64,000 bases of DNA from Actinoplanes utahensis (lineage in GTDB: Bacteria; Actinomycetota; Actinomycetes; Mycobacteriales; Micromonosporaceae): contig NZ_BOMZ01000075.1 of the NCBI RefSeq assembly GCF_016862455.1, positions 1 to 64,000 of the forward strand. The letters are read 5' to 3'. This document shows positions 1 to 8,274 of the stretch, piece by piece (the first letter of the stretch is position 1; every line of letters starts with the position of its first letter). The position numbers and the translations under genes are program-made. A model generated the notes under the pieces. That model was not told the DNA's origin. It saw only the letters and a program-made list of their open reading frames with translations, and ran no database searches.

Positions 1-152
1 GGAACGCGGCGGCTGGAACGCGGTGGCCGGAAGACCGCGGCCGGAAGACGGTGGCTGGAACGCGGTGGCCGGAAGGCGGTGGTCGGAGGACCGCGGCCGG
101 AAGACGGTGGCTGGAAGGCGGTGGCCGGAAGGCGGCGTGCGGAAGGCGATGG
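1..152. repeat. 14-bp GC-rich tandem array
   Basis: About eleven degenerate copies of a 14-bp unit of the form CCGGAAGRCGGTGG run without gaps from the first base. Variants alternate (CTGGAACGCGGTGG, CCGGAAGACCGCGG, CCGGAAGACGGTGG), and the order of variants itself recurs every four units, a 56-bp higher-order period. The array is cut by the window edge, so its full length is unknown. Open frames cross it, but the unit is not a multiple of three and no start signal is seen, so I treat it as non-coding. Confidence 0.8.
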
Positions 153-487
153 GATGCCGGCCGGGTGGGATCGGGGCGGTCCGGGCGGCAGCCCCTTGAC
201 GCCGCCCGGACCGTGCCCCCGCATCCACACGCTGGTTGTCACTGCCGGCCGATTCGCCGCCCGCGCTTGTCGATCGTGGAGATCGCGCTGTCCGCGCCAC
301 CACGCGCTCACCGGATCCGACCCAGCGGACCAAAGCCCGCCCGCCCGCGACGGATTCACCCCTTCCGCGCGAGATCTAGTGAGTTTCGGGCGAACCGATT
401 CATCACAACCTCACAAGATCGACGACCGGCGGGCACGCAATCGGCCGGCAGGGTCAGCAGTGACAGCCAGCATGTGAAACGCGGTCC
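153..487. other. intergenic, no gene recognised
   Basis: This 335-bp stretch lies downstream of the minus-strand hydrolase gene and next to the tandem array. I see no ribosome binding site, convincing coding frame, RNA gene or strong hairpin in it. Short overlapping plus-strand frames have arginine/proline-rich products typical of GC-rich noise. Confidence 0.5.
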
Positions 488-1327
488 CTAGACGGACACC
501 GTGGCGAGCATCGGGCGGACCAGGCCCGCGAACTCCTCCGGCCGTTCGATCTGCGGCATGTGGCCGGTGTGGGCGAACAGGTGCGACTGCGCGTGCGGGA
601 ACGCGGCCCGGGCCGCCGCCAGATGCTTGCTGGGCAGGATCAGGTCCCGGTCACCCCAGACCAGCATCGTCGGTTTCTCGTGGGCCCGGAGGCGGCCGAG
701 CAGCTCGGTGCGCCAGGCGGCGGCCACCCCACGGAGACCGCCGAGCGCCTTCGCGACCTCCAGATAGACCGCCGCGAAGTCGGGCTGCCGCGCGATCCTG
801 ATGGCCATCTCGATCCGCTCGGGGGTGACGTGCGCACGGTCGGCGAACACCATGCGCTCCATCCGGGGCGCGGTCAGCCGGTCGACGCGGCGCAGCATCT
901 GCCGGCCGAGCACGGGAACGGCCAGCAGGCGCAGCGCGACGGTCACCTCCTTACCGAACCCGGCACTGTTGACGAGCGTCAGCGTCGACACCCGCTCCGG
1001 GGTGCCGGCCAGCATCGTCATCGCCACGGCGCCGCCCAGCGAGTTGCCCATCAGGTGTACGGGCCGGGTCTCGCCGAGCGTGTCGAGGGTCGCCCACACC
1101 CCGTCGGCGAGCCCGGCGAGCGTGGTCGGCGCGGCCAGCCGCTGTGACAGCCCGAAGCCGGGCATGTCGATGCTGATCACCCGGTAGTCGCCGTCGAGCA
1201 GCGGATGCTGCAGCGACCAGTCCTCCAGGCTGCGCCCGATACCGTGCAGCAGCACCACCGGCGGGGCGGCCGGATCACCGGTCTCGTGGACCCGGACGCG
1301 CGTACCCCGTACGTCGAGGAATCTCAT
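488..1327 (-). CDS. alpha/beta-fold hydrolase
   Basis: 279-residue alpha/beta hydrolase. The oxyanion-loop motif LLHGIGRS lies near residue 35, the nucleophile elbow GNSLGG (Ser) near 100, and a C-terminal GHMPQIERPEEF supplies the catalytic His. Its ATG overlaps the stop of the upstream SDR gene (ATGA), so the two are translationally coupled. It is the last gene of a TetR-DUF4873-monooxygenase-SDR-hydrolase operon. An esterase or lactonase acting after the monooxygenase is plausible, since Baeyer-Villiger products are esters, but the substrate is not shown by the sequence. No signal peptide, so it is cytoplasmic. Confidence 0.85.
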   Translation of the reverse strand: MRFLDVRGTRVRVHETGDPAAPPVVLLHGIGRSLEDWSLQHPLLDGDYRVISIDMPGFGLSQRLAAPTTLAGLADGVWATLDTLGETRPVHLMGNSLGGAVAMTMLAGTPERVSTLTLVNSAGFGKEVTVALRLLAVPVLGRQMLRRVDRLTAPRMERMVFADRAHVTPERIEMAIRIARQPDFAAVYLEVAKALGGLRGVAAAWRTELLGRLRAHEKPTMLVWGDRDLILPSKHLAAARAAFPHAQSHLFAHTGHMPQIERPEEFAGLVRPMLATVSV

Positions 1328-2202
1328 CTGCGCACCACCGAACCCGCCGGGCGCGCGCCGCGGGACGCCGTGGCGACGGTGAACGCGCGCACGATCCGGG
1401 CGTGCCCGACCGGCAGGAGCCGGGCGAGGAGGTCCGGCGCCTTGGCGCTGGCCGCGATGAGCAGCCGGGCCTTCCGCTTCGCGACGGCCCGCAGGATCTG
1501 CTCCGCGGCCTTGTCCGGGGGATAGCTGAGCAGCGCGGCGAAGAGTTTCTTGTTGGGTTCGACCTCCTCCTCCGGTACGAGTGACCCGACCAGTGCCGAC
1601 TCCGCGATCCGTGTCGCGATCCCGCCCGGATGCACGGTCGTCACCCCGACACCGTTGTCGATCAGCTCGCTGCGCAGTGACTCGCTGAGCCCGCGCAGCG
1701 CGAACTTGCTCGCCGCGTACGCGCTCTGTCCCGGCGGCGCGATCAGCCCGAACAGGCTGGACAGGTTGACGAGATGCCCGCCCGGTGTGGCGGTGAGCGC
1801 CGGCAGCAGCGCATGGGTGAGCAGCATCGGCGCCCGGAAGTTGACGTTCATGACCTGCTCGAACTGCTCCACCGACACCTGGTCGAAGCGGCCGCCCAGC
1901 GCGATCCCGGCATTGTTGATCAGCAGCCCGATCGCCGGATGCTCGTCGAGGATCCGGGTGGCGAGCGCCTCGACCGCGGCCCGGTCGGCCAGATCGACGG
2001 TGGCCGTCTGCACGGTGACGGCCGGGTGGGCGGCCCGGATCCGGTCGGCGACCGTCTTGAGCCGGCCCTCGTCGATGTCGGCGAGGACCAGGTCGCTGCC
2101 GCGGAACGCCAGGCCGTAGGCGAGATGCTCGCCGATGCCACTGGCCGCGCCGGTCAGCACTGCGGTACGCCCGGCGAACCGGTACTCGGGAAGTCGCGTC
2201 AT
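1324..2202 (-). CDS. short-chain dehydrogenase/reductase
   Basis: 292-residue classical SDR oxidoreductase. It has the nucleotide-binding motif TGAASGIG near residue 17, the NNAG motif near 95, and catalytic Ser (LSSLFG) and YAASK (Tyr, Lys) near residues 148-165. The ATG overlaps the TGA of the upstream monooxygenase by four bases, and its own end overlaps the hydrolase start. It probably interconverts an alcohol and a ketone feeding or following the neighbouring flavin monooxygenase. Cofactor and substrate cannot be assigned from sequence alone. The monooxygenase, SDR and hydrolase set resembles mycobacterial mymA-lipR-sadH in content. Confidence 0.88.
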   Translation of the reverse strand: MTRLPEYRFAGRTAVLTGAASGIGEHLAYGLAFRGSDLVLADIDEGRLKTVADRIRAAHPAVTVQTATVDLADRAAVEALATRILDEHPAIGLLINNAGIALGGRFDQVSVEQFEQVMNVNFRAPMLLTHALLPALTATPGGHLVNLSSLFGLIAPPGQSAYAASKFALRGLSESLRSELIDNGVGVTTVHPGGIATRIAESALVGSLVPEEEVEPNKKLFAALLSYPPDKAAEQILRAVAKRKARLLIAASAKAPDLLARLLPVGHARIVRAFTVATASRGARPAGSVVRR

Positions 2203-3665
2203 CGAACCACCTCTGTCGAACGGACGGGAGCGGGCTTGCGGCTGAACCGCATGTCACGGGTGACGTCGGCGCGGGGCGTGGTGACGACGTCGCGCAGGTA
2301 GTTCTGCCGGACCAGCCAGGGATCGTGCCGGCCCTGGCGGGGGAACTTGTCGAGGGCGCGCTGCACGTACCCGGAGGAGAGGTCGAGCAGTGGCCGCCCG
2401 GTGCTGGCGGGAGTGGCCGGGGTGGCCGCCGCGTACCCGTGCCGCTCCATGTGGTCGAGCAGTTTCAGCAGGTAGCGGTGGGACAGATCGGCGCGCAGCG
2501 TCCAGGACGCGTTGACGTAGCCGATGCAGTAGGCGAAGTTCGGCACCCCGCTGAGCATCAGCCCGCGGTAGGCGGCGGTCTTCCCGACGTCGACCGGTTC
2601 GCCGTCGACGAACAGGCGGATCCCGCCGATCGGCAGCAGCGACAGGCCGGTCGCCGAGACCACCACGTCGGCGTCGAGCACCGCGCCGGACTTCAGCCGG
2701 ATGCCCTCGGGGACGAACGTGTCGATGTGGTCGGTGACGACCGAGGCCCGGCCGTCGGCGATCGACCTGTAGAGATCGCCGGACGGGATCACGCAGAGCC
2801 GCTGATCCCAGGGGTCGTAGCGGGGCTTGAAGTGCTCGTCCACGTACCCCGGATCCTGCAGGAAGTGGATGGCGACCCGCCGCAGCGCGCCGCGCACCAG
2901 TGCGGGCCGGCTGCGGGCGAGGTGGTAGAAGCCCTGCGTGAGCAGGAGATTCTTGGCGCGGGCCACCCGGTTGGCCGCCTTCGGCGGCAGGAGACGCCGG
3001 GCGGTGTCGGCGATCAGGTCGCGGTTCGGGAGAGGGGTGACGTACGTGGGGGAGCGTTGCAGCATCGTCACGTGTGCCGCGTCCGCGGCCATCGCCGGGA
3101 CCAGGGTGACCGCGGTCGCACCGCTGCCGATCACCACCACGCGCTTGCCGCGGTGGTCCAGGTCGGCCGGCCAGAACTGCGGGTGCACGAGCCGCCCGCG
3201 GAAGTCGTCCAGCCCGGGAAAGTCCGGCTGGTAGCCCTCGGCGTAGTCGTAGTAGCCGGCGCACCCGTAGAGGAAGGCGCACGACAGGACGTCACCTGTC
3301 GACGTGTGCACCGTCCAGCGGGCCTGCTCGCTGGACCATTCGGCGCGCACGACCCGCGTGCCGAACCGGATCCGGCGCGTGATGCCCGCCTCGTCCGCGG
3401 TCTCCTCGATGTACCGGCGGATCTTCTCGCCGGAGGCCAGCGACTCCGGCTCGCGCCATGGCCGGAACGAGTAGCTGAGGGTGAACATGTCGGAGTCGGA
3501 ACGCACGCCGGGGTAGCGGAACAGGTCCCAGGTGCCGCCGATCGCGTCGCGCGCCTCCAGGATGGCGTAGGTGTCGCCGGGCCGCTGCCGCTGGAGCCGC
3601 CAGGCGGCGCCGATCCCGGACAGCCCGGCCCCGATGATCAGTACGTCGAAGTGCTCACCCGGCAT
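2199..3665 (-). CDS. flavin-containing / Baeyer-Villiger-type monooxygenase
   Basis: 488-residue NAD(P)H- and FAD-dependent monooxygenase. The FAD Rossmann motif GAGLSGIGAAW is near residue 12, the family signature region GTWDLFRYPGVRSD near 44-57, and the second Rossmann motif GSGATAVTL, for NADPH, near 180. Length fits the flavoprotein monooxygenase/BVMO group (about 490 residues). It shares 11 bp with the upstream DUF4873 gene and 4 bp with the downstream SDR, so it sits in the middle of a coupled operon. It likely oxygenates a ketone, aldehyde or lipid-like substrate. The mycobacterial relative MymA is the nearest named family I recognise. Confidence 0.9.
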   Translation of the reverse strand: MPGEHFDVLIIGAGLSGIGAAWRLQRQRPGDTYAILEARDAIGGTWDLFRYPGVRSDSDMFTLSYSFRPWREPESLASGEKIRRYIEETADEAGITRRIRFGTRVVRAEWSSEQARWTVHTSTGDVLSCAFLYGCAGYYDYAEGYQPDFPGLDDFRGRLVHPQFWPADLDHRGKRVVVIGSGATAVTLVPAMAADAAHVTMLQRSPTYVTPLPNRDLIADTARRLLPPKAANRVARAKNLLLTQGFYHLARSRPALVRGALRRVAIHFLQDPGYVDEHFKPRYDPWDQRLCVIPSGDLYRSIADGRASVVTDHIDTFVPEGIRLKSGAVLDADVVVSATGLSLLPIGGIRLFVDGEPVDVGKTAAYRGLMLSGVPNFAYCIGYVNASWTLRADLSHRYLLKLLDHMERHGYAAATPATPASTGRPLLDLSSGYVQRALDKFPRQGRHDPWLVRQNYLRDVVTTPRADVTRDMRFSRKPAPVRSTEVVR

Positions 3666-3975
3666 GTCCGGCGCCCTCCTCCGCTGACCCGAACCACGGC
3701 GGTGTGCCGGTGCCGGAGATGCGGATGCCGCCCCACGGGTCCGGGTCGCTCAGCTTGACCGCGGTCTCCGGCGAGCCCGGCACCACGATCGTCGCCTTGC
3801 GCAGGCCGCCGCCGACGCGTTCGCGCAGCACGTCGTGCGGACCGGTGCGCCCGGCCCAGCGGAACCGGCCCTCGATCGGCTCGAACCGGGCGGACATCCG
3901 GATCTCCACCGGGACCGGGCCGTCGTCCAGCTGTAACGTCGCCGGCCCCCGGTACTCCTCTTCGTCGGTGCTCAC
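3655..3975 (-). CDS. DUF4873 domain protein
   Basis: 106-residue protein beginning VSTDEEEYRGPA. The GTG start is chosen because it overlaps the TetR stop codon (GTGA) and the conserved region starts at once. A longer upstream frame would duplicate regulator sequence. The body (DDGPVPVEIRMSARFEPIEGR, then RWAGRTGP, and a C-terminal PWGGIRISGTGTPPWF) matches the DUF4873 family, which occurs beside or fused to flavin monooxygenases in actinobacteria. Its function is unknown. The operon position suggests an accessory to the monooxygenase, which it overlaps by 11 bp. Confidence 0.75.
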   Translation of the reverse strand: MSTDEEEYRGPATLQLDDGPVPVEIRMSARFEPIEGRFRWAGRTGPHDVLRERVGGGLRKATIVVPGSPETAVKLSDPDPWGGIRISGTGTPPWFGSAEEGAGHAG

Positions 3976-4667
3976 AGATCCCTCGCCCACCCTTCGGTCG
4001 CGGCAAGTCCACCGGGGACGTCGGCGGCGCGGCGCATGCCGGCGATGCCGCCCCAGAGGAACGTGGTCAGGTAGTCGCCGAGCGCCTCGCGGCTGATCGG
4101 CTGTTGCTGGCGCAGCCACCAGTCACCGACGGACTGGACGTAACCGACGACGCCGTACGCCCATGGCAGCGCCGCCCCGGAGTCGAGGCCGCGGGCCCGC
4201 AGCCGGTCGCCGAAGATCCGGGCCAGGCCGCTGGCCACGGTGTCCATCACGTCGGCGACCACGTCGCGGCGCCGGGCGATGTCGGGCTGGTGCACGACGA
4301 ACCGGTACAGGTTCAGGTCGGACTCGATCCGGGCCAGGTAGATGTCGATGGCGGCGGCGACGATGTCGCGTTCCTCGCGGACCGCGGAGATCGCCGGGAT
4401 CATGTCCTCCAGGACCATCGCGCCGGCCGCCTGGCCGACGGCCAGCCACAGTTCGGACTTGTCGGCGAAGTACCGGTAGAGCACCGGCTTGCTGACTCCG
4501 GCGTGGGCGGCGATGGCCTCCATGCCGACGTCCGGGCCGTGCGTGCGGATCGCCTCGATCGCCGCGTTGGTCAGCTCCGCCCGGCGCTGCTCACGATGGC
4601 CGTCCCAGCGGCCGCGGCGGCCGTCGCCGGATCGACGGGGATTGACGGGTGGGGTGACCGAGTTCAT
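3972..4667 (-). CDS. TetR/AcrR family transcriptional regulator
   Basis: 231-residue TetR-type repressor. The helix-turn-helix lies at residues about 30-75, with the hallmark AIAAHAGVSKPVLYRYFADKSEL, and an all-helical ligand-binding domain follows. I chose the ATG at 4667 because upstream in-frame codons run into the operator region. It is the first gene of the minus-strand operon and is divergent from the diiron oxygenase gene. The palindrome at 4684-4698 lies between the two starts, so it likely represses both directions and itself. The ligand is unknown, perhaps the monooxygenase substrate or a fatty acyl compound. Confidence 0.9.
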   Translation of the reverse strand: MNSVTPPVNPRRSGDGRRGRWDGHREQRRAELTNAAIEAIRTHGPDVGMEAIAAHAGVSKPVLYRYFADKSELWLAVGQAAGAMVLEDMIPAISAVREERDIVAAAIDIYLARIESDLNLYRFVVHQPDIARRRDVVADVMDTVASGLARIFGDRLRARGLDSGAALPWAYGVVGYVQSVGDWWLRQQQPISREALGDYLTTFLWGGIAGMRRAADVPGGLAATEGWARDL

Positions 4668-4683
4668 AGTACGAGTAGTAACT

Positions 4684-4698
4684 GTTACCGCCGGTAAC
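4684..4698. promoter_or_regulatory. palindromic operator, probable TetR site
   Basis: GTTACC-GCC-GGTAAC is a perfect 6-bp inverted repeat in the 65-bp gap between the divergent TetR and diiron oxygenase genes. Size and position fit a TetR-family operator controlling both promoters. A TA-rich stretch (CATAGTACGAGTAGTAAC) beside it could hold a promoter element. The protein-site link is inferred from position. Confidence 0.65.
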
Positions 4699-4732
4699 GT
4701 CAAGCATCTTCCTCGTTTCCGTGGAGGCCCCG

Positions 4733-5644
4733 ATGACCACCACCCCGACCGACCGCACCGATCGAGACCGCACCGCCACCCGGTTGCTTCGTTCCTCGGC
4801 CGAGCACTCGTACGACCCCGAGGTGGAGATCGACTGGGAGGCCCCGTTCGTGCCCGGCAAGTATTTCGTGCCGCCGCACCGCTCCAGCCTCTACGGCACC
4901 GCCCTGTGGGACCGGATGTCCGAGGAACAGCGGATCGAGCTGACCAGACACGAGGTCGCCAGCATCGCCGGCCTCGGCGTCTGGTTCGAGACGATCCTCA
5001 TGCAGCTGCTCATCCGGGAGTACTTCAAACAGGACCCGACCGCCCCGCACGCCCAGTACGCGCTCACCGAGATCGGCGACGAGTGCCGCCACTCGGTGAT
5101 GTTCGGCCGCATGATCGCCCGCCTGGACGCCCCGCTCTACCAGCCCACCGGCGTCAACCAGTGGCTCGGCAAGTGGATCGCGCACACCGGCGTCGGCCCG
5201 CGGATGTACGCCGCCATCCTGATCGCCGAGGAGATCCTGGACACCCTGCAGCGCGAAGCCATGAACGACGAGAACGTGCAGCCCCTGGTCCGGATGGTGT
5301 CCCGCATCCACGTCGTCGAGGAGGCTCGGCACGTCCGGTACGCCCGGGAGGAGCTGGCCCGCCAGATCCGCGCCGCCGGCAAGGGCCGGCTCGCCTTCGA
5401 CAAGCTGGTGATCGGCCGGGCCGCGTACCTCACCGGCACCCGCCTGATCGACCCGCGCGTCTACCAGGCCGTCGGCCTCGACCCGGAGGAGGGCCGGCGC
5501 GCCGCCCGCGCCAACCCCCACCACCGCGAGACCATGCGCTGGGCCGGCGACCGGATCGTCACCTTCCTCAAGGACCTGGACCTGATCGGCGGCCCGGGCA
5601 CCGCCCTCTGGCACGCCTCCGGCCTCCTCCCGCGCACGGCCTGA
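4733..5644 (+). CDS. AurF-like diiron oxygenase
   Basis: 303-residue ferritin-like non-haem diiron protein. Metal-ligand motifs are visible: EIGDECRHS near residue 117 and VVEEARHVRYARE near 195, with further acidic helices (RHEVASIAG, AEEILD). This arrangement matches the p-aminobenzoate N-oxygenase AurF family. ATG 4733 is preceded by GGAGG with a 5-base spacer; an in-frame GTG 12 bases upstream is less likely. It is transcribed away from the TetR operon and probably co-regulated through the shared palindrome. In actinobacteria many such proteins act on lipids or amines; the substrate here is unknown. Confidence 0.82.
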   Translation: MTTTPTDRTDRDRTATRLLRSSAEHSYDPEVEIDWEAPFVPGKYFVPPHRSSLYGTALWDRMSEEQRIELTRHEVASIAGLGVWFETILMQLLIREYFKQDPTAPHAQYALTEIGDECRHSVMFGRMIARLDAPLYQPTGVNQWLGKWIAHTGVGPRMYAAILIAEEILDTLQREAMNDENVQPLVRMVSRIHVVEEARHVRYAREELARQIRAAGKGRLAFDKLVIGRAAYLTGTRLIDPRVYQAVGLDPEEGRRAARANPHHRETMRWAGDRIVTFLKDLDLIGGPGTALWHASGLLPRTA

Positions 5645-5655
5645 CCGGCGGCTGG

Positions 5656-5698
5656 CGGGTCGTCTCCGCCGGCCCGGAGCCGGCCCGGAGGCGACCCG
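5656..5698 (+). terminator. GC-rich hairpin terminator
   Basis: CGGGTCGTCTCCG at 5656-5668 pairs with CGGAGGCGACCCG at 5686-5698 (one G-T wobble), with extra pairing inside the loop. It sits just after the diiron oxygenase stop. No T tract follows, as is usual for high-GC actinobacterial terminators. Confidence 0.6.
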
Positions 5699-5782
5699 GA
5701 GCCGCTCGGGGCCGACGGTGTCGCCGTCTCGGGTGATCCATGCCGGACATGATGCCGAGGGGGTACGACAGGAACGCGTACC

Positions 5783-6853
5783 GTGGCGGTTGTGGATCTG
5801 GAAGAACGCATCGCCCTGTTCCTGGACTACGAGAACCTGGCGATCGGCGCCCGTGAGCATCTCGGCGGTATGGCCTTCGACCTGCGGCCGGTGGTGGACG
5901 CGCTGGCCGAGCGGGGCCGGGTGGTGGTCCGCCGGGCGTACGCCGACTGGTCGTACTTCGACGACGACCGGCGCATGCTCACCCGCTCGCACGTCGAGCT
6001 GATCGACATCCCGCAGCGAATGGGCGCGTCCCGCAAGAACGCCGCCGACATCAAGATGGCGGTGGACGCGCTGGTGCTCGCCTTCGAGCGGGACTACGTG
6101 ACGACGTTCGTGCTCTGCACCGGCGACAGCGACTTCACCCCGCTCGTGCACAAGCTGCGCGAGCTGAACAAACGCGTCATCGGTGTGGGGGTGGAGAAGT
6201 CGACGTCGGCGCTGCTGCCGCCGGCGTGCGACGAGTTCCTCTTCTACGACCGTCTGGAGGGGGTGGAGATCCCGGCCCCGCGCGGCCGTCGCGCCCGGCC
6301 GAGCGTGTCCGAGCCGGTAACGCCCGAGCCGGTCGCCGCGGAGCCCGAGGCCGAGCCGGAGGCGGGTGACCTGGATTCGCTGGCGGTGCTGGTCGCCCAG
6401 ACGGTCGCGGGTCTGCAGGCGAGTTCGTCCGGGCCGGTCAACGCCTCCACGCTCAAGCGGACGCTGCTGCGCAAGGATCCGACCTTCAACGAGGCCGAGT
6501 TCGGCTTCCGTGCCTTCGGTGAGCTGCTGCGTCACCTCGCCGGCAAGTCGGTGGTCGAGCTGTCGGAACGGTCCGCCAAGGGCGATCCGGAGATCACGCT
6601 GCCGGAGCGGGGCGACCGGGAGATCGCGTTCGACCTGCTCCGCTCCACGGTCCGGGACCTCGCCGAACGCGACGGGCCGGTGGCGCTGTCCGGGCTGAAG
6701 AACCAGGTGCGCAAGGCGGCGCCGGACTTCAGCGAGAAGAAGCTCGGTTACCGCAGCTTCCTGCAGTTCTGCAAGGCGGCGGCGGCCGGCGGCGCGGTCG
6801 TCCTGGAGTGGAACGCCCCGGCCGACGACTACCTGTTGACCCTGCCGTCCTAG
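5783..6853 (+). CDS. NYN-domain putative RNase with two OST-HTH/LOTUS domains
   Basis: 356-residue protein. Residues about 9-150 form a NYN (PIN-like) nuclease fold, with acidic residues in FLDYENLA (Asp15), NAADIKMAVDAL and CTGDSDFTPLV placed as in the family active site. An acidic/proline linker (about 165-195) leads to two winged-helix OST-HTH (LOTUS) repeats at about 197-275 and 280-352, both with the F/YR(S/A)F core. In eukaryotes LOTUS domains bind RNA, including G-quadruplexes; a role in RNA processing here is inference. The GTG start is followed closely by the conserved LDYEN strand. It ends in a CTAG shared with the convergent gene. Confidence 0.88.
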   Translation: MAVVDLEERIALFLDYENLAIGAREHLGGMAFDLRPVVDALAERGRVVVRRAYADWSYFDDDRRMLTRSHVELIDIPQRMGASRKNAADIKMAVDALVLAFERDYVTTFVLCTGDSDFTPLVHKLRELNKRVIGVGVEKSTSALLPPACDEFLFYDRLEGVEIPAPRGRRARPSVSEPVTPEPVAAEPEAEPEAGDLDSLAVLVAQTVAGLQASSSGPVNASTLKRTLLRKDPTFNEAEFGFRAFGELLRHLAGKSVVELSERSAKGDPEITLPERGDREIAFDLLRSTVRDLAERDGPVALSGLKNQVRKAAPDFSEKKLGYRSFLQFCKAAAAGGAVVLEWNAPADDYLLTLPS

Positions 6854-8226
6854 ACGCGCCGGCGCAGGACGGTGGTCCCGCCGGCCTGCGCCGCCGTCTC
6901 GTAGTCGCCGCGCAGTCGTGCCAGCGCGGCGTCGACGGTCTCCTCGGTGGCCATGCTCAGGTGGTACGGCTCGGTGTAGACGACCCAGTCCGGGCGGATG
7001 TCCCCGTCCGGCCGGCCGGGGAAGAGATAGACGGTGCAGCGGGCCGTCAGCTGCGGGGCGAGGCGGTTGTCCGCGGCGACCGTCGCGCCGTCCGGGATCA
7101 TCGCCAGCAGCCGGTTCGACGCGTGCACGGCCGGGTCGGCGCGCCAGTTCGCGGGCCGGGCCAGGCCGCTGAGCGGCAGGGGCGCGAGGAAGGTCGCGGC
7201 GACGGCGATCCCGGCCATCGCCGCGGGGAGGAGCCGGGACAGCCGGGGCATCCGGGACAGCCGGGGGAGGGCGTCGAGGGCGGCCACGAAGACGATCGGC
7301 ATCAGCACGGCGCTGTAGTGGAATCCGGTGCCCCAGTAGAACCCGTTGGGGGACCAGAACCGCCACAGCAGGGTCGGAAGAGCGATCAGGAGCAGCGGCG
7401 AGCGTACGGCCACCAGGCACGTCGGCGCGAGCAGCAGCAGGACGGTCCGCCACTTCTCCGCCGGGGCGAACAGCCGGTGGAACGGATCGCGGCCGCCGGC
7501 CGTGGTGCCGGTCGTGTAGGCGTACGTCTCCGCGGGGTTGAACGCCGGAATGACGACGGTGACGATCAGGACGCCGGCCACGATCGCGGCCGCCGCCAGA
7601 GCGAGGCCCGCCCGGCGCCGGCCGCGCAGGACCAGCACCAGGCCGATCGCGGCGACCGTGGCCGGCAGGTCCTCCTTCACCAGCAGCAGCGGGATCGCCC
7701 AGCAGACCGCGGCACGCCAGCGCTGTTCGGCCAGCGCGACCAGGCTGAACGCGAGCAGCGGCACCGCGAACGCCACCTCGTGGAAGTCGAAGTCGGCGGC
7801 GGCCTGCAACCCCCAGGACAATCCGTACGCGGCGCCGATCGCGACCCCGCCCGCCGGCCCGGTGACGCGGATCGCCAGCCGGGTCACCGGGACCGCGGAG
7901 ACGGCGATCAGCGCGGCCTGCGCGACCAGCAGCGTGACCGGCCCCGGGAAGAGGCGGTAGACCGGGGCGAGGGCGGCCAGGATCGGATGGAAGTGGTCGC
8001 CGAGCAGGTTGAACCCGGGCGCCTTCAGGTCGGCGACGGGACGGCCGAACCCGGCGTACCCCCGCACGGCCTGCTCGAAGATGCCCAGGTCGAAGCCGGT
8101 CGTCTCGTGCCGTCGGTGCAACGACACCGACCAGGCCGTGTACAGCGTGAACAGCACGATCCCGGTGAGCCACGACAGTCTTCGCGGAACAGGCGCGGGG
8201 GTACGGGTCACATCGGCCGGGGACAC
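6850..8226 (-). CDS. DUF2079 family polytopic membrane protein
   Basis: 458-residue integral membrane protein with roughly ten hydrophobic segments. The DUF2079 signatures are visible: TTGFDLGIFEQAVRGYA near residue 43 and LLGDHFHPILAALAP near 72, followed by DFDFHEVAFAVPLLAF. The layout recalls GT-C-type membrane glycosyltransferases, a possible but unproven role. The C-terminal soluble part (about 360-458) contains DWVVYTEPYHLS. The gene converges on the NYN-LOTUS gene and shares its stop tetranucleotide. No partner gene is close by. Confidence 0.85.
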   Translation of the reverse strand: MSPADVTRTPAPVPRRLSWLTGIVLFTLYTAWSVSLHRRHETTGFDLGIFEQAVRGYAGFGRPVADLKAPGFNLLGDHFHPILAALAPVYRLFPGPVTLLVAQAALIAVSAVPVTRLAIRVTGPAGGVAIGAAYGLSWGLQAAADFDFHEVAFAVPLLAFSLVALAEQRWRAAVCWAIPLLLVKEDLPATVAAIGLVLVLRGRRRAGLALAAAAIVAGVLIVTVVIPAFNPAETYAYTTGTTAGGRDPFHRLFAPAEKWRTVLLLLAPTCLVAVRSPLLLIALPTLLWRFWSPNGFYWGTGFHYSAVLMPIVFVAALDALPRLSRMPRLSRLLPAAMAGIAVAATFLAPLPLSGLARPANWRADPAVHASNRLLAMIPDGATVAADNRLAPQLTARCTVYLFPGRPDGDIRPDWVVYTEPYHLSMATEETVDAALARLRGDYETAAQAGGTTVLRRRV

Positions 8227-8274
8227 CGCGCCACGGTAGCCAGGCGGTTCACGGTCCCGCGGGCCGGGTCGCGG

